Assembly: GCA_964517605.1 (NCBI GenBank)
Contig: CAZFCE010000003.1
Coordinates: forward strand, 1 to 64,000
Direction: 5' to 3'
Length of the DNA: 64,000 nucleotides
Source of the DNA: J095 sp964517605
GTDB taxonomy: Bacteria; Chloroflexota; Anaerolineae; 4572-78; J111
This document shows, piece after piece, positions 18,736-27,745 of the stretch. The notes beneath the pieces are model-generated. The model saw nothing but the letters and a program-made list of their open reading frames with translations. It was not told the DNA's origin and made no database searches. Numbering within the stretch: the stretch's first letter is position 1; the number at the start of each line of letters is the position of its first letter. The position numbers were made by a program, and so were the translations under genes.

Positions 18736-20478
18736 TTAAGCCGCTTCCGGTGAAAATTCCAAATTGATAATGCTGTCGTTGTGCGGCGCGCGCCCGTTGG
18801 CGTGCGGCTGAGCCGGCGGCGGGCAAACCGGGCACACATTCCGCTTTTCCGAAGCCAGAATGGCCCGGTCGGCGCTCCAGAAAAAGTTATCGCGGCCAAT
18901 GGCGTCGGCCAGTTTGCTGCGTTCCAGCATTTGCATTACCTGCGGCTGCACCGCGGCCAGCAGCAGCATGCGGCCTTCGTGCTGCATTTTTTCTTGCAGG
19001 GTAGATAACGCCTCCAGCCCGGAAATATCAATGTTGGGCACGGCCCGCATGGATAAAATCAGCACGTGGATGTCTTTCAGGTGGGCAAAGGTTTCGTTAA
19101 AAGTGTTGGTGGCGGCAAAAAATAGCGGCCCGGTTAAGTAAGCCACCCGCGTATGCTCGCATTCGCCGCGCACCGGCATGCCCCGCATTCGCATGCGGTC
19201 TACGTCTACCTGCCGGATTTCTACGCCCAAATTGGCGGCCTGGTTGATAAACACCACCGCCGACAACGCCACGCCGATTAAAATGGCCTGGGTTAAATCC
19301 AGGGTGATGGTAGCCAGCATGGTGATAATAAAGGTGATGATGGCCGTTTTAAACCGGTTGGTAAACATAAAGCGGATGGCAAACCATTCGTTCATGCGGT
19401 AGGCCGTAACCATCAGCACCCCGGCCAGCGCCGCCAGCGGCACCTGCGCGATAATCGGGGCCAGCAGCAACGCCGAAGCCAGCAGCGCCAGCGCGTGCAC
19501 AATCGAGGTGATGCGGGTTTGCCCGTTGGATTTAATGCCCACCGAGGTGCGGGCAATGGCCGCCGTGGCCGGAATGCCGCCAAAAAACGGAATAACAATG
19601 TTGCCAACGCCCTGCGCAATCAATTCCTGGTTGGCGTGCAGCCGAATGCCGGTCATTTTACTGGCCACCGCGCCGCACAACAGCGATTCTACCGCGCCCA
19701 GCGCCGCAATTGAAATAGCCGGCACCACCAGGCTGTTCAGGTTATTCCAGGGGATGGCACTCAGGGTGAGCCGATCTTCCAGCACAATGGTGCGCGGAAT
19801 AGCGCCAATCTGGGCAATGTTCCAGCCGGTGAGCATGGTTACAACGGTGGCCAGCACAATCGCCAGCAGCGAAGCCGGCATGTAGCGGCTCCAGCGCGCC
19901 GGCCAAAAGAGCATGGTAAACATTACCAGGCCGCCAATGGCCATTGTCCGCCAGTCGGGCAGGTAGCCGCCCTGAAAATACCCCAGCAATTTAAGGGCCG
20001 CCGAATCTGCGCCCGGCGTTTTTACGCCCAAAAAGTTATCAATCTGGCCCACAAAAATAATAATAGCAATGCCGGCGGTAAAACCGGTAATTACCGGCGC
20101 GGGAATAAAAGCAATAAACCGGCCCAGCCGTAACATACCCACAATCAAAATCATGGTGCCGGCCATTACGCCGGTAATCCAGGCCGCTTCCATGCCATAA
20201 CGTTGGGTAATCACAATCAAAATGGCGCTCATGGCTCCGGTTGGCCCGGAAATTTGGTAGGGCGCGCCCGATAATGCGCCAATAATCAATCCACCTAAAA
20301 TTGCCGTAACTAACCCGGCGGCGGCCGTTGCCCCGGACGATACTCCAAAAGCCAAAGCCAACGGCAAGGCTACCGCACCCACCGTTAACCCGGCCAGTAA
20401 GTCCTGCCGAAATTTGGCGGCGTTATACTGCGAAAATTCTCGCCGCCATATTTGCCACAGCCCCATTGATTTTACCAT
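18736..20478 (-). CDS. SulP-family anion transporter with STAS domain
   Basis: A 580-residue membrane protein of the SulP/SLC26 family (sulfate, bicarbonate or other anions). The N-terminal transport domain has multiple helices with LLAGLTVGAVALPLALAFGV near residues 28-47 and FTAGIAIIIFVGQIDNFLG in the middle; the cytoplasmic STAS domain covers about 435-540 (HVLILSMRAVPNIDISGLEA). A short Cys-Pro-rich tail (VCPVCPP) follows. AAGGAGC lies 13 bases upstream of the ATG. Expression is very likely controlled by the riboswitch and terminator in its leader. The transported ion is not deducible by eye. Confidence 0.93.
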   Translation of the reverse strand: MVKSMGLWQIWRREFSQYNAAKFRQDLLAGLTVGAVALPLALAFGVSSGATAAAGLVTAILGGLIIGALSGAPYQISGPTGAMSAILIVITQRYGMEAAWITGVMAGTMILIVGMLRLGRFIAFIPAPVITGFTAGIAIIIFVGQIDNFLGVKTPGADSAALKLLGYFQGGYLPDWRTMAIGGLVMFTMLFWPARWSRYMPASLLAIVLATVVTMLTGWNIAQIGAIPRTIVLEDRLTLSAIPWNNLNSLVVPAISIAALGAVESLLCGAVASKMTGIRLHANQELIAQGVGNIVIPFFGGIPATAAIARTSVGIKSNGQTRITSIVHALALLASALLLAPIIAQVPLAALAGVLMVTAYRMNEWFAIRFMFTNRFKTAIITFIITMLATITLDLTQAILIGVALSAVVFINQAANLGVEIRQVDVDRMRMRGMPVRGECEHTRVAYLTGPLFFAATNTFNETFAHLKDIHVLILSMRAVPNIDISGLEALSTLQEKMQHEGRMLLLAAVQPQVMQMLERSKLADAIGRDNFFWSADRAILASEKRNVCPVCPPPAQPHANGRAPHNDSIINLEFSPEAA

Positions 20479-20524
20479 AACGTACTGATTGCTCCTTTTA
20501 TAAAAAGTAATTTAAAATAAATAA

Positions 20525-20559
20525 GACTCTTCCGGCTTGGCTACATTGCCAGAAGAGCC
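20525..20559 (-). terminator. Intrinsic terminator of the riboswitch expression platform
   Basis: On the minus strand GGCTCTTCTGGC pairs with GCCGGAAGAGTC over 12 positions (two G-U) around an 11-base loop, followed by TTATTTATTTT. It lies between the aptamer and the SulP start codon, the usual position of a ligand-controlled terminator. Confidence 0.8.
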
Positions 20560-20568
20560 TTTTGGTTA

Positions 20569-20690
20569 GTTACGCCGGCGAGGTTAGCTGACGGGTTCGA
20601 GGCCCAAAAGCGCCTCTACCGAGTCATTCCGGATTCACCCCAGGTGGTTAGGTTCCCCCGCGTCTATGGTTAGACTTAAGCGTTAATTTG
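20569..20690 (-). promoter_or_regulatory. c-di-AMP (ydaO/yuaA-type) riboswitch aptamer upstream of SulP
   Basis: Read on the minus strand the leader holds the conserved blocks of the ydaO motif in order: CGGGGGAACC (20660-20651), GGGGTGAATCC (20641-20631), a variable stem, and the hallmark CCCGTCAGCTAACCTCG (20595-20579) followed by CGGCG and a closing strand that can pair with AACGC at 20684-20680. Known ydaO elements bind c-di-AMP and switch genes off through a downstream terminator, which is present here. Confidence is limited by the lack of a covariance-model check, but the match in all blocks is strong. Confidence 0.85.
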
Positions 20691-20808
20691 CGGTTAACGT
20701 TGCTGATTATAGTAAAAGCCTTTAATTGGGCAAGTGTCGCCCGTCTATTTTGCGTTTCCGGGCAGCCACATTACCATGAGCGGCAGTTTAATCAAGGAGA
20801 GTTTTATT

Positions 20809-21849
20809 ATGCCGCACAAACTTGCATTGATTGGTTTTGGAACCGTGGGCCAGGGGTTGGCCGAAATTCTGCGCGACCGGGGCGACTACCTGCGCCAAAC
20901 GCTCGGTTTTGAGGCCCAGATTGTGGCCGTGGCCGATTTGCTCAAAGGTTCGGTGTATCACCCCGACGGGCTGGACATTGCCACCCTGCTTGAAGTGGTG
21001 CAGCGCACCGGCCAACTGGCCGATTATCCCGCCACGCCTGGCCTGGTTCGCGGTTGGGACAGCCTGACCACCATTCGCAACAGCAACGCCGCCACCGTGG
21101 TTGAGGTGAGCTACACCGATATCACCACCGGGCAGCCGGCCATTGACCACTGCCGGGCCGCTTTTGCCGCCGGCAAAAACGTGGTCATGAGCAACAAAGG
21201 GCCGGTGGCGCTGGCTTACCAGGAGTTGTCGGCGTTGGCCCAACAGAACGGCGTGCGCTGGTGCTTTGAAGGCACGGTGATGAGCGGCACGCCTTCGTTG
21301 CGGATGCCGCTGGCGGCGCTGGCCGGCAATAACATCCGCCAGGTGCGCGGCATTTTTAACGGCACTACCAACTTCATCCTCACCAAAATGGAAGAGGGGC
21401 TAACCTATCCGGTGGCGCTCCAGCAGGCCCAGGAATTGGGCTACGCCGAAGCCGACCCCACCGCCGATGTGGAGGGCTACGACGCGCTGGGCAAAGTGGT
21501 TATTTTGGCCAACGTGGTCATGGGCGCGCCGCTCACCAAAGCCGATGTGGCTCGCCAGGGCATTAGCCACCTTACCCCGGCAGACATTGCCCAGGCCACA
21601 GCGCAGGGCAAACGCTGGAAGCTCATTGCCCGCTGCCAAAAGGATGGCGACCAGGTGCGGGCCAGCGTTGCCCCCGAAATGGTGCCGCTCACCGATCCGC
21701 TGGCTAACGTGATGGGCGCTACCAACGCCATCACCTATGATTGCGACCTGCTCGGCCCGGTAACGCTGGTGGGCGCGGGCGCGGGCCGGGTTGAAACCGG
21801 CTATTCCATTTTGATTGATCTGATTAATATTGAGCGCGGCAATATTTAG
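20809..21849 (+). CDS. hom: Homoserine dehydrogenase
   Basis: A 346-residue NAD(P)-dependent homoserine dehydrogenase (aspartate semialdehyde to homoserine; threonine/methionine branch). The Rossmann motif is LIGFGTVGQGLAE (7-19); NVVMSNKGPVAL and the catalytic segment GTTNFILTKMEEGL then AEADPTADVEGYDALGK carry the substrate Asp/Glu and Lys. There is no C-terminal ACT domain, so threonine feedback through that domain is not expected. The chosen ATG at 20809 has AAGGAGA 8 bases upstream; an in-frame start 25 codons earlier lacks one. Its end abuts the following membrane protein gene. Confidence 0.92.
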   Translation: MPHKLALIGFGTVGQGLAEILRDRGDYLRQTLGFEAQIVAVADLLKGSVYHPDGLDIATLLEVVQRTGQLADYPATPGLVRGWDSLTTIRNSNAATVVEVSYTDITTGQPAIDHCRAAFAAGKNVVMSNKGPVALAYQELSALAQQNGVRWCFEGTVMSGTPSLRMPLAALAGNNIRQVRGIFNGTTNFILTKMEEGLTYPVALQQAQELGYAEADPTADVEGYDALGKVVILANVVMGAPLTKADVARQGISHLTPADIAQATAQGKRWKLIARCQKDGDQVRASVAPEMVPLTDPLANVMGATNAITYDCDLLGPVTLVGAGAGRVETGYSILIDLINIERGNI

Positions 21850-21859
21850 GGGGCGCAGT

Positions 21860-24235
21860 TTGAGTTATTCTTTGTTGCGCCGCCACTGGGCCACCGGGCT
21901 GGCGTTGGCGGTGGTGGCGCTGTACGTGGCCGTTTTTTTCTGGCTGGCCATGCAGCGCCACCTCAGTTTTGATTCCAGCGGCTTTGATTTGGGCATTTAC
22001 GACCAGGTGGTGTGGAACACGCTGCATGGCCGCTGGTTTTTTTACACCACTACCGGCGTACCCACGCTGCATTTTTCCAACCACGTTTCATTCAATATTT
22101 TGCTGATTGCGCCGTTGTACCTGCTGCACAGCGGCCCGGAAACGCTGCTGCTGTTGCAACCGCTGGTCATCGGCCTGGGCGGGCTGCCCCTGTTTTGGCT
22201 GGCCCGCGAAAAACTGGCCAGCACGCTGGCCGCCTTTAGCCTGCTGGCGGCTTATTTGCTTTTTCCCACGCTCCAAATTGTTAATTTGTGGGATTTCCAC
22301 CCGCCGGTGCTGTCGGTGGGCTTTTTTATGTTTGCCTTTTACTTTCTGGAGAAAAAACGCCCCGGCTGGTTTATGCTGTTTGCGTTTTTGGCCATGCTGG
22401 GCAAAGAACAACTGCCGCTGCAAGTGGCCTTTTTGGGCGGCTACGCCATCATTCGGCATCGCTATTGGGCGGTGGGCGGTATTACCATTGCGCTGGCGCT
22501 GGGCTGGTTCTTTTGGGTGATGAACTGGCTCATCCCCCGCTACAGCGCCGAAAACCAGCACATCTTTTTGGGTTACTACGCCGACCTGGGCAACTCGCCC
22601 GGCGCAATTGTGCTGACAGCCCTTACCCGGCCCGATGTGGTGCTGGCCAATTTGTGGCAGCCGGCCAAACTTAAATACATGTTCGATGTGCTGACGCCGT
22701 TTGGCTACCTGCCGTTGGTCGGCTTGCCTGTTTTGTTAATTGGCGCGCCGTCATTTGCCATCAATTTGCTCAGCGCCAACACCGCCATGCACGATGCCGC
22801 CGGCGGCCAATACGGCGCGGACGTAGCGCCGTGGCTGGCCTGGGCGGCGCTGTTTGGGTTTTACGCCGCCCAGCGCGGGCTAACTTACCGCTGGCCGGCG
22901 GCGCAAAAGCCGGTTACGGTGGCGCTCAGTGGGGCGTTGCTGGCGGCGGCGCTGGGCTGGCAGCTATTTTACGGCTATTCGCCGCTGGCGCTGGACCCGC
23001 CGCATTGGGAAATCACCGCGCACGACCGGCTGGCCCAGCGATTCATTGCCCAAATTCCGCCCGACGCGGTGGTGGCGGCGCAGGGCAAGCTGTACCCGCA
23101 CCTCAGCGACCGCCAGTGGGCCTACCAACTGCCCGACGTGAACGACGCCGAGTACGTTTTTTTTGATGCCACCACCGGCGGCTGGCCGGTTCACCCCAAC
23201 GATATTTGGGCCATTGCCCAAAAGCTGCTGGCCTCTGGCCAGTACGGCGTGCTTGATGCCGCCGACGGCTACCTGTTGCTTAAACGCGGTTTGGCCAACA
23301 CCGCCATTCCCAATGCTTTTTATGATTTTGCCCGGGTTGAGGCCGCCCGCCCGCAGCACCCGCTTACCATTGAGTTTGGCGGGCAGTTGCGGCTGTTGGG
23401 CTTTGACCTGCTTGATGACCAGCGCCGCCAGGAAACGGCGGTGCGCCTGTACTGGCAGCCGCTCAAACCGCTGCCGGCTAACACCCGGCTCTATCCCTTT
23501 TTTGTGGATGCCGAAAACCACATCATCGAAACCACCGAGCAGCGCCCGCTGCTGGCCCAACTGTGGTATCCGCCCCGGCTGTGGCAGCCCGGCGAAATCA
23601 TCGTCACCGAAACCATGCCGTGGGCGCTGGGCAACCGCTGGAGTTTGGCCGCCGGCGTGCTGACCGGCAACCACTGGGCCGATTGGGGGCAACGGCTGCC
23701 GGCGCAAATCATCGAATCGCCGCAACCGCTGCGCCGGTTTGAGGCCAACACCTGGGCGCGGCTGGCTTCGTTTGAGCGGCAGGGGCGCGGGCTGGCCGAA
23801 ATCTCGCCGCCGGAAACCGATTTGCAGCCGCCTCGCCCGGCGCAGGCCAACCTGGGCGATCAACTGCAACTGCGCGGGTTTGATGTGACCGGCCCGGCCA
23901 ACAACACCTTAACGGTAACGCTGTACTGGCAGGCGTTGCGGCAAATGTCGCTGGATTACAGCGTGTTTATCCATTTGGTGGGGGCCAACGGGCAAACCGT
24001 GGCCCAGCACGATGCCCAGCCCTGGCTGGAGGTGACAATTCCCACCAGTTCGTGGCAGCCCGGCGAAAAGCTGCTCGACCGGCACGCGCTGGCGCTGCCG
24101 CCGGATTTGCCGCCGGGCGAGTACCATGTGCAAGTGGGCGCGTATTACTGGCAAACGCTGGAACGCCTGCCGGTGCTGGAAAACGGCCAGCCGGTGAACA
24201 ATTTTGTTGATTTGGGAACCGTAACCCTGCCATGA
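21860..24235 (+). CDS. DUF2079-type polytopic membrane protein with C-terminal beta domains
   Basis: A 791-residue membrane protein when started at the TTG at 21860 (AGGGGG lies 6-11 bases upstream; another TTG at 21830 would overlap hom). About ten hydrophobic segments fill the first 450 residues. FDSSGFDLGIYDQVVWNTLH and HVSFNILLIAPLYLLHSGPE match the DUF2079 pattern, related to GT-C glycosyltransferases. The last 300 residues are soluble: two beta domains (about 490-590 and 680-790) each with LYWQ and LPxGxYxV-like strands. It is followed by a second membrane protein with ATGA overlap, so the two are coupled. The acceptor or substrate is unknown. Confidence 0.78.
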   Translation: MSYSLLRRHWATGLALAVVALYVAVFFWLAMQRHLSFDSSGFDLGIYDQVVWNTLHGRWFFYTTTGVPTLHFSNHVSFNILLIAPLYLLHSGPETLLLLQPLVIGLGGLPLFWLAREKLASTLAAFSLLAAYLLFPTLQIVNLWDFHPPVLSVGFFMFAFYFLEKKRPGWFMLFAFLAMLGKEQLPLQVAFLGGYAIIRHRYWAVGGITIALALGWFFWVMNWLIPRYSAENQHIFLGYYADLGNSPGAIVLTALTRPDVVLANLWQPAKLKYMFDVLTPFGYLPLVGLPVLLIGAPSFAINLLSANTAMHDAAGGQYGADVAPWLAWAALFGFYAAQRGLTYRWPAAQKPVTVALSGALLAAALGWQLFYGYSPLALDPPHWEITAHDRLAQRFIAQIPPDAVVAAQGKLYPHLSDRQWAYQLPDVNDAEYVFFDATTGGWPVHPNDIWAIAQKLLASGQYGVLDAADGYLLLKRGLANTAIPNAFYDFARVEAARPQHPLTIEFGGQLRLLGFDLLDDQRRQETAVRLYWQPLKPLPANTRLYPFFVDAENHIIETTEQRPLLAQLWYPPRLWQPGEIIVTETMPWALGNRWSLAAGVLTGNHWADWGQRLPAQIIESPQPLRRFEANTWARLASFERQGRGLAEISPPETDLQPPRPAQANLGDQLQLRGFDVTGPANNTLTVTLYWQALRQMSLDYSVFIHLVGANGQTVAQHDAQPWLEVTIPTSSWQPGEKLLDRHALALPPDLPPGEYHVQVGAYYWQTLERLPVLENGQPVNNFVDLGTVTLP

Positions 24236-26628
24236 CTTCACCCGCTCCCCAAAAACGGCCAACTTTACTCCCTACTCTTTACTCCTTACTCCCTTTTTGG
24301 TTAAGCCTGTTTCTTTTGGCCGTGTATTTGCTCAGCTTTTCCGGCAAATTCCACGTGATGGATGAGCTGGCGGTGTTCACCGCCGGGCATAGCCTGGCCC
24401 TGCACCACCGCGCCGACATCAACCCCCTGATTTGGACCAACCACTGGACGCCCAACCCGCCCGGCATTTGGGGGCAGGACGGCCAGCTTTATACCAAAAA
24501 AGCGCCCGGCATCTCGTTGGTGGCGGCTCCGCTCATTTGGCTGGGGCAGGCGGTGCCCAATCTCAACCCGGTGCAGGTGGGGTTGCTCACCAACAGCTTT
24601 GTCACCGCCCTAACCGTCGGATTGCTGCTAATCTGGCTGGCCGAGCTGGGCTTTGCCCGGCGCGCGTCGCTGCTGGCGGCGCTGGGGTACGGGCTGGGAA
24701 CAATGGCCTGGGTGTACGCCCGCATGTTCTGGGAATCGTCCCTGCTGGCGTTTGTTTTCTTGGTGATGGCGTGGGCGGCGTGGCGCGCCGTTCACCGGCC
24801 CGCGCCGTGGCCGCGTTGGGGCTGGCTGCTGCTCGGCGGAATGGCGGCAGCGGCTGGGATTACGCTACGCTTTGAGGCGGCGGCGGCGGCGGCGCTGGTG
24901 GGTGGCTATCTGCTGTGGAGCGAGTTTGCTTCCCTGCGGTTGGCCGGCGCGGGGCGCGGGCTGACCGGCGGCCTGTTGCGGGTGTCGCTTTATTTTGTAC
25001 CTGCCGGATTAACCGTTCTGGCGCTGCTGGCCTTTAATCTGGCCCGTTTTGGCAGCCTGGCCGAAACCGGCTACACCCAGGAATTGATGTTTCAGGCACC
25101 GTGGGTTGGCAGCTATGGCCTGTTATTTAGCCCTGGCCGGGGTTTGTTCGTCACCTCGCCGTTACTGGTGTTGCTGTTTTTTGGCCTGCGCCCGGCCTGG
25201 CAGCGATTGCCCCGCGCTTATTTTGGGTTGATTGCCGCGCTGGGCCTGTTTTACTGGCTGTTTTACGGCTCGTGGTTTGCCTGGGGCGGCACCTGGGGCT
25301 GGGGGCCGCGCTTTTTGCTGCCCATTTTGCCGCTGCTGCTGCTATACGTGGCCTATCCGCTGGAGTGGGTTTTGGCCGCGCCCACGCGCCTGCGCCGGCT
25401 GGCCGGCTGGGGCATAGCGGCGTTGTTTGCGCTCAGCGTTGTTGTTAATATTCTGGGCATTGCCGTGGATTTTAACGAATACTTTTTACGGCTGGGCCGT
25501 AATGACAATTTTGTGTTCAACTGGAGCGTTTTTCCGCCGTTGGGCCACTGGCAAATTTTGCGCGAAGGGCTGGTTGACCTGCTCTGGCTGCCGCGCACCA
25601 CCGCCGGTCTTGCCATTGAGTGGCCGGTGCTGTTGCCGCCGCTGGCGCTGCTGGTCATTGCCGCCACGGGGCTGGGCTGGTCAATTAAAACCGGCGATAT
25701 CGGCCCCAAAAATGTTACCTGGTGCTATTGGTTAGTTGGCGTAATTACGTTACTGCTGGTTTACCGGATGCTGTTGGCGGCGGCGCAACTGCCGCTGCGT
25801 GAAGAGCAGGCCCGCCTTGATGCGCCGGTACTGGCGGCGCTGGCAACCACCGCCCGGCCCGGCGACGCGCTGTTAACGCCGCTACCGCCCTTTGGCGATG
25901 CCCAGGAAATCACCACCCGGCTACTGGCCTACCAATCGCCGCCGCTGCCCACCTGGATTTGGATTGAAAGCCCGCCCCGCGCCATCGAACCGGCGGAGCG
26001 TGACCGGTTGCTGGCGGCGGCCACCTCTGGCGCGGCGCGGGTGTGGCTGTTTGAGCGCTGGCTCACCCAAACCGATCCCACCACGCCCACCGCTGCCCGG
26101 CTGGATCAAACCGCCTTTCCAGTGGAATCGCGGTGGGTGGAGCGGAGCGGGCGGCTAACGCTGTACGCGCTGGCGCGGCAGCCCAAGCCCGCCCCCGCGC
26201 CGGTTAACGTGCCGTTTTTGGGTGGCCCAACGCTGGCCGATTTTACCTTGTTCGATGCGCCGCCCGCGCCCGGCGAGGTGCTGAAGGTGCGCCTTACCTG
26301 GCGCTTGCCTCCGGCGGCGGAGTTGGCCGCGCAGGGCGGCCCGGCTGCTCCGCTGCTGGCTTCGGTACAACTGCTGGACCAAACCGGCCAGCGCGGCGTG
26401 GCCCAGCAAGACCGGCTGCTGGTTGATTTGCAGCGCGTTGAGCAATCGCCGTTGCTGCCGGGCCAAACCGCGCCGCAGGGCTACGGCCTGCAACTGCCCG
26501 CCACTTTACCGCCCGGCCAATATCCGCTGGTGGTTAACCTGTACCGCGCCGATACCGGCGAGCGGTTGCCCCGCGCCGATGCCAGCCCCGATAATTTTTT
26601 GTATCTCACCACCATTACTCTTCGCTGA
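24232..26628 (+). CDS. GT-C-like polytopic membrane protein, partner of the DUF2079 protein
   Basis: A 798-residue protein with about 11-12 hydrophobic helices in the first 550 residues, beginning LFLLAVYLLSFSGKFHVMDE and with an acidic loop right after the first helix (DE, typical of GT-C enzymes). APGISLVAAPLIWLGQ and GSWFAWGGTWGWGPRFLLPI are GT39-like features (the last is a common motif in Chloroflexota/Actinobacteria membrane proteins). The final 130 residues form an extracellular beta domain similar in plan to that of its neighbour (VRLTWRLP ... LPPGQYPLVVNLY). Starts 4 bases inside the previous gene. Probably transfers a sugar from a lipid carrier, but this is inference. Confidence 0.7.
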   Translation: MTSPAPQKRPTLLPTLYSLLPFWLSLFLLAVYLLSFSGKFHVMDELAVFTAGHSLALHHRADINPLIWTNHWTPNPPGIWGQDGQLYTKKAPGISLVAAPLIWLGQAVPNLNPVQVGLLTNSFVTALTVGLLLIWLAELGFARRASLLAALGYGLGTMAWVYARMFWESSLLAFVFLVMAWAAWRAVHRPAPWPRWGWLLLGGMAAAAGITLRFEAAAAAALVGGYLLWSEFASLRLAGAGRGLTGGLLRVSLYFVPAGLTVLALLAFNLARFGSLAETGYTQELMFQAPWVGSYGLLFSPGRGLFVTSPLLVLLFFGLRPAWQRLPRAYFGLIAALGLFYWLFYGSWFAWGGTWGWGPRFLLPILPLLLLYVAYPLEWVLAAPTRLRRLAGWGIAALFALSVVVNILGIAVDFNEYFLRLGRNDNFVFNWSVFPPLGHWQILREGLVDLLWLPRTTAGLAIEWPVLLPPLALLVIAATGLGWSIKTGDIGPKNVTWCYWLVGVITLLLVYRMLLAAAQLPLREEQARLDAPVLAALATTARPGDALLTPLPPFGDAQEITTRLLAYQSPPLPTWIWIESPPRAIEPAERDRLLAAATSGAARVWLFERWLTQTDPTTPTAARLDQTAFPVESRWVERSGRLTLYALARQPKPAPAPVNVPFLGGPTLADFTLFDAPPAPGEVLKVRLTWRLPPAAELAAQGGPAAPLLASVQLLDQTGQRGVAQQDRLLVDLQRVEQSPLLPGQTAPQGYGLQLPATLPPGQYPLVVNLYRADTGERLPRADASPDNFLYLTTITLR

Positions 26629-26719
26629 ATCTTCTTTTTATCTTTAAAATCTGCACAAAATCTCCATAATTTTTGATTACACTGGTAAAGAATAAGTTAC
26701 CGATTGGATTGAGTAACCT

Positions 26720-26959
26720 ATGAAAAACACAGCTAAAACCGAACGTCCTACCAATTACCGGGAAAACCGCCGCCGGCAGGAAAGAACGCTCCTCTTTTTG
26801 GTGATGGGCGTGCTGGTGGTGGTTGGCACCGGCTTGGTTGCCCTGATTTGGGGCGTTACCACCGCCATTTTCAGCAGCATTTGTTTGGTTAGCGGCGCAA
26901 TTTTAATTGGCGGGTTGTGGCTGCTGTTGAGTTTTCTGCAAAAATTTGTTGGCGAATAG
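26720..26959 (+). CDS. Small membrane protein upstream of the MacB-like operon
   Basis: A 79-residue protein with a basic N terminus (ENRRRQERT) and two hydrophobic helices (about 29-51 and 53-75: LVVVGTGLVALIWGVTTAIF and LVSGAILIGGLWLLLSFL). It ends 3 bases before the ABC ATPase gene start, so it is very likely part of this operon. No family recognised. Confidence 0.65.
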   Translation: MKNTAKTERPTNYRENRRRQERTLLFLVMGVLVVVGTGLVALIWGVTTAIFSSICLVSGAILIGGLWLLLSFLQKFVGE

Positions 26960-26962
26960 CAG

Positions 26963-27712
26963 GTGTCTAGCGTGAGCAAAACCAGTCAACCTATGATTCA
27001 AATTGAAAATATGACCAAAATCTACCAGATGGGCGACCAGCAGGTGCATGCCCTGCGCGGGGTGTCGCTGGAGGTGGGCGAGGGCGAGTACGTGGCCATT
27101 ATGGGGGCCAGCGGCTCCGGCAAAAGCACGCTGATGAATATGATTGGCCTGCTCGACCGGCCCACCAGTGGCTCTTATAAAATCCGGGGCGTTGAATCCA
27201 GCGCCATGAGCAAAAATGAACTGGCCGACCTGCGCAACCGCGAGATTGGCTTTGTGTTTCAACGGTTTAATTTGCTGGCCCGGATGAACGCCCGGCGGCA
27301 GGTTGAACTGCCTCTATTCTACGCCGGTACGCCCCAACGCCGGAGCCGTCAACTGGCCGAAGATGCTTTGTGCCGGGTGGGGCTGGGCGACCGCATCCAC
27401 CACCGGCCCGATGAGCTATCGGGTGGGCAGCAGCAGCGGGTGGCAATTGCCCGGGCACTGGTGAACAACCCCGGCTTGCTGCTGGCCGATGAACCCACCG
27501 GCGCGCTCGATAGCAAAACCAGCGATGAAGTGCTGGATTTGTTTGGCGACCTGCACCGGCAGGGCCTCACGTTGGTGGTGGTTACGCACGATCCGCTGGT
27601 GGGCGCGCGTGCCGAACGAATGATCACCCTCAGCGATGGGCAAATTATTGGCGATGCGCCAAATAACGGTCGGGTTAAGGCATCAACCCCGCAATTGATT
27701 GTGGCCGGTTAA
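26963..27712 (+). CDS. MacB/LolD-type ABC transporter ATP-binding protein
   Basis: A 249-residue ABC ATPase of the MacB/FtsE class. Walker A GASGSGKST (near 49-57), Q-loop FVFQRFNLL, signature ELSGGQQQRVAIARAL, Walker B LLLADEPTGALD and H-loop VVVTHDP are all intact. Several starts are possible (GTG at 26963 or 26972, ATG at 26993), none with a strong ribosome binding site; the family usually begins near the ATG segment MIQIENM. It pairs with the permease that begins 34 bases downstream. Confidence 0.93.
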   Translation: MSSVSKTSQPMIQIENMTKIYQMGDQQVHALRGVSLEVGEGEYVAIMGASGSGKSTLMNMIGLLDRPTSGSYKIRGVESSAMSKNELADLRNREIGFVFQRFNLLARMNARRQVELPLFYAGTPQRRSRQLAEDALCRVGLGDRIHHRPDELSGGQQQRVAIARALVNNPGLLLADEPTGALDSKTSDEVLDLFGDLHRQGLTLVVVTHDPLVGARAERMITLSDGQIIGDAPNNGRVKASTPQLIVAG

Positions 27713-27745
27713 AACAACGGCCAACTAACAAAGGACAAACGCCGT

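Noticed and set aside
22964..23869. 301-codon open frame antisense to the DUF2079 gene
   Set aside because: Arg/Gln/Pro-rich shadow translation without any family signature.
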